From: Tillandsia leiboldiana
Taxonomy: Eukaryota > Streptophyta > Magnoliopsida > Poales > Bromeliaceae
Reading direction: 5' to 3'
Assembly: GCA_029204045.2 (NCBI GenBank)
Contig: CM055074.1
Coordinates: forward strand, 17,535,164 to 17,599,163
DNA: 64,000 nucleotides
Shown here one piece after another: positions 60,810 to 64,000 of the stretch; the first letter of the stretch is position 1; every line of letters starts with the position of its first letter. The translations under genes were made by a program, and so were the position numbers. A model generated the notes under the pieces. That model made no database searches, was not told where the DNA came from, and saw only the letters and a program-made list of their open reading frames with translations.

Positions 60810-63800
60810 GTGATGCCTCCGCGACGCACGATGTCGACGCGTTCGCAGCCTTCTTCCTCGGAGCCCGAGCCGGAGGACTCGGGGCAGGGACAGCAGAGAG
60901 AGGTTTTGGAGCTTCGTGCCCAGTTGGCACAGATGTCTGAGGCTGTTCAGCGCCAGGAGGAGACTTCTCAGCGTCAGGAGGAGACCTTGCGACGCCAGGA
61001 GTAAGCCTCGCAGCGCCAGGAGGAGTCTTCCCGACGCCAGGAGGAGGCCTTGGGTCGGATGATGCTTATGTTATAGCAGAGGTCACAGCCTGTGGTAGCA
61101 CCCCCTGAGAGTTCGCCTGTGCCCTCTTCGCCAGCTGCAGCGCCCCTTGTGATTCCGTCAGCACCAGCTGTTCCTGTCGAGCCGGTTTCCTGCAGACCAC
61201 CGTCTGAGTCGTCGGGCCCTTTTACTTCTTCTAAGCAGCAGGCAGCGGTAGATCTCTTGATGAGGTTCCGTCGGTTCGATCCATCCCGTTTCTCTGGTCT
61301 GGGTGCTGAGCCATGGGAGGCCGAGACTTGGGTTACGGCCATGGAGCGTCACTTTGAGAGTTTATTCGTCGACGATCGGTTTCGGGTCTTCTTGGCAGTG
61401 CATTATCTGGAGGGCAACGCCGAGGCTTGGTGGCGGCGTGTGCGGCCTGCTGGTCCGCCTGGGACACAGATTCTTCCTTGGGCGGAGTTCCGCAGACTTC
61501 TTCTGGGGGCCTTCTTTCCTGAGAGTGTACGTCAGAGACTGGAGGAGCAGCTGAGGAATCTCCGCCAGGGAGATAGGCCCGTGCATGTGTACATAGCTAA
61601 CTTCAATCAGCTGTTGGCTAGTATGCCTCACGTGGCCAGGGATGAGGCTCACCAGGTTTACATGTTTGAGTGGGGGCTGCGCCGGGACATTTATCAGCTT
61701 GTTCGCTCCCGCAGATTGCAGACATTAGAGGCCTCGATGGAGCAGGCGTTATATGTTGAGTCTGGAGAGGTAGTTATGGATGAAGTGGCTCCAGCCCCCG
61801 TAGGGACTCCTGGGGCGAAGCGCCCGGCGCCGGTGGATGAGGGGCAGTCGAGTAGGCAGGGACCCCCGAGACCCCCACGATTCCATCCTCAGGGTCGTGG
61901 ACGCCAGGGGCGCCAGAGATCTGGATCATCTCATCAGTCTTCGCAGCAGCGTCGACCGCCTCGACCTCAGCAGTCATCTCAGCAGCAGCAGACTTCGCGG
62001 CAGCCCCGTCAGAAGCGATGTGTCTTTTGTGGAGGGCCGCACTTACCGATGCATTGTCAGCAGAGACACGGCCGTTGTTTCCGTTGTGGACAGGCCGGTC
62101 ACATTCAGAGTTCATGCCCCAGGGCAGGTCCTCCAGCTCCTTCCGCGGCCTCAGCACCTTCTGCTCCTCACATGACAGCAGGGCCTTCTTTGGCCTATGG
62201 TAGGCCTGATCAGGCTTCTTCCTCTTCGCCACAGTCAGAGCGACGTCCCCCGGCGCAGAGCGGGCGAGTCTATGCCGCCCAGGTTAAGGATGCTTCAGCA
62301 GCCGATCATGTCGTCGCAGGTACTATTTTGATTTCTGCAGTTCGTACTCATGCTCTTTTTGATACTGGTGCATCGCATTCATTTATTAGTAGAGCATTTG
62401 CATCCCTACATGGTATAGAGGTAGTTTCATTATCGCATGCATTAGAGGTTCAGATTCCAGACCATGTCTTGCATGTCGAGGAGTGTTGTAGGGATTGCCC
62501 GGTACAGTTGGGACCCTGGGTCCTGCCGGCAGACTTGCTCGTCTTGCGGCAGCTCCAGGATTTCGACGTGGTACTTGGCATGGATTGGTTAGCTCGGTAT
62601 TTCGCCACCATTGACTGCAGAGAGAGGACGGTGACCCTCCGCGAGCCTGGACAGGAGGAGTTCGTTTACAAAGGCTGCCAGAGTACCTTATTTGCCATGA
62701 CTATTTCTTCGGCGAGAGCCCGACGGATGATGAGTAGGGGTTGTACCGCCTTCCTGGCGACGATTGTGGAGGTGCCTACGGCGGCACTGGGACTCGAGGA
62801 TATCCCTATTGTCCGCGAGTTCCCAGATGTGTTTCCCTCAGAGTTGTCGACCATGCCGCCGGAGAGGGAGATTGAGTTTGTGATTGATGTGGTTCCAGGA
62901 ACCGCACCTATCTCGAAGGCACCCTATAGGATGGCACCTGCCGAGCTGAGAGAGCTGAAGGCCCAGTTGCAGGACTTGATGGATGTGGGCTTTGTGAGGC
63001 CCAGTGTATCTCCGTGGGGAGCGCCTGTTTTATTTGTGAAGAAGAAGGATGGGTCGCTTCGATTATGTGTCGACTACAGAGAGCTGAATAAAGTGACCAT
63101 CCAGAACAAGTACCCCCTTCCACGGATTGATGATCTGTTTGATCAGTTGCAGGGAGCGTCTGTGTTCTCCAAGATTGATCTCCAGTCAGGTTACCACCAG
63201 TTGAGGGTGAGGGCCGAGGACATCTCCAAGACGGCTTTTAGATCCCGGTATGGGCATTATGAGTTTACTGTTATGCCTTTTGGTCTAACTAATGCCCCTG
63301 CTGCATTTATGGATTTAATGAACCGGGTATTTCAGCCGTACTTGGACCGGTTTGTCGTTGTGTTCATTGACGACATCCTGATTTACTCCCGAAGTGATAT
63401 AGAGCATGAGGAGCACTTGAGGATAGTGCTGCAGCTTCTGCGAGAGAAGGAGCTGTATGCCAAGTTAAAAAAGTGCGAATTTTGGCTTCGGGAGGTTGCA
63501 TTTCTAGGCCACATTGTATCAGCCGCAGGAGTGGCAGTGGACCCAACGAAGATTGATGCAGTTCGGGATTGGCCTAGACCGACGACGGTTACTGAGGTCC
63601 GTAGCTTTCTTGGATTAGCAGGTTATTACCGTCGGTTTGTAGAGGGCTTTGCGAAGCTCTCTACCCCCCTTACCAGTTTGACCAGGAAGGGGATTAAGTT
63701 TGTGTGGACTGAGCGTGCCAAGAGAGTTTTGAGGAGCTCAAGAGAAGATTGATCTCGGCACCAGTTCTAGCACTACCGGTGATGGGCGATGGATTCGTGA

Positions 63801-64000
63801 TTTATAGTGACGCCTCTCACAGTGGCTTGGGATGTGTTTTGATGCAGCATGGTAGGGTAATTGCTTATGCTTCACGGCAATTAAAGGATTATGAGAAGAA
63901 TTACCCTACTCATGACTTGGAGCTTGCAGCCGTGGTTGTTCGCGCTGAAGTTATGGCGGCATTACCTCTACGGGGAGCACTGCGAGATCTACACGGACCA
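60810..64000 (+). pseudogene. F gag-pol polyprotein, 5' part, broken; open stretch 61092-63752
   Basis: This is the polyprotein gene of a Tekay/Del-like Ty3/Gypsy element, cut by the window end. The start is an ATG at 60810 or 60813. A seven-residue repeat (RQEETSQ, RQEETLR and so on, 60951-61057) predicts a coiled coil. Two stops lie in the same frame, TAA 61002-61004 and TAG 61074-61076; then 886 codons are open. Domains: capsid (about 61265-61740), zinc knuckles CX2CX3HX4C (from 62019) and CX2CX4HX4C (from 62076), protease DTGA (62361), RT with LCVDYRELN, PFGLTNAPAAFM and FIDD (63363-63374), then the AGYYRRFVEGF connection. One base is missing at about 63714 (frame ends 63752), and one is added at about 63939 in the following RNase H, which shows IYSDASHSGLGCVLMQ in between. 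The enzyme motifs are intact, but the polyprotein cannot be made in full. Confidence 0.92.

Overview
This window is nuclear DNA from a flowering plant, probably a monocot (weak inference). The evidence is one spliced gene with GT-AG introns and a telo-box promoter, followed by about 50 kb of nested LTR retrotransposons primed by initiator-Met tRNA. There are no bacterial-type operons and no rRNA or tRNA genes. The only host protein gene I can support is an RRS1 homologue (ribosome biogenesis regulatory protein, nucleolar, 60S assembly) at 4699-10977, plus strand: eight exons, 332 codons plus stop.

Layout. 1-3620 is the 3' part of a plus-strand Ty3/Gypsy LTR, its primer-binding site, and a stub of a second LTR end, so the interior has been deleted. 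An AT-rich stretch follows and ends in a Helitron 3' terminus at 4196. RRS1 comes next. 10978-13932 is AT-rich spacer with a long AT microsatellite, diverged duplications and a possible solo LTR.

From 13933 to the window end everything is nested Ty3/Gypsy chromovirus-type (Tekay/Del-like) DNA. I name the elements A0, B, C, D, G, H and F. A0 is an LTR fragment (13933-15443 and 49726-50587). B (15444-49720, minus, duplicated target AAAAC) is inserted in A0. C (18023-29369, minus, CCGCC) is inserted in B's left LTR, and a Copia-like solo LTR (19050-20444, TAGTC) is inserted in C. D (31619-42606, minus, ATAAA) is inserted in B's RNase H domain. A 1.18-kb Tourist/PIF-Harbinger-like element (42914-44097, TTA) is inserted in B's pol. 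G (50588 onward, minus) also interrupts A0; H (55627 onward, plus) interrupts G's pol; F (57150 to beyond the end, plus) interrupts H's LTR.

LTR-LTR differences counted by eye agree with the nesting order: about 2.8% in the first 650 bp of B, about 0.8% in the first kilobase of C, about 0.7% over 4.2 kb in D. No retroelement in the window has an intact gag-pol. F is the least damaged, with an 886-codon open stretch but two stops upstream and two single-base shifts near its end. C and D are non-autonomous derivatives that lack most of pol. The most unusual structures are the tandemly repeated acceptor-like intron 1 of RRS1, the minisatellite that replaces gag's front half in C, the duplicated zinc-knuckle pair in B, and the palindromic motifs in front of several LTR promoters. 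I found no clearly new biological system.
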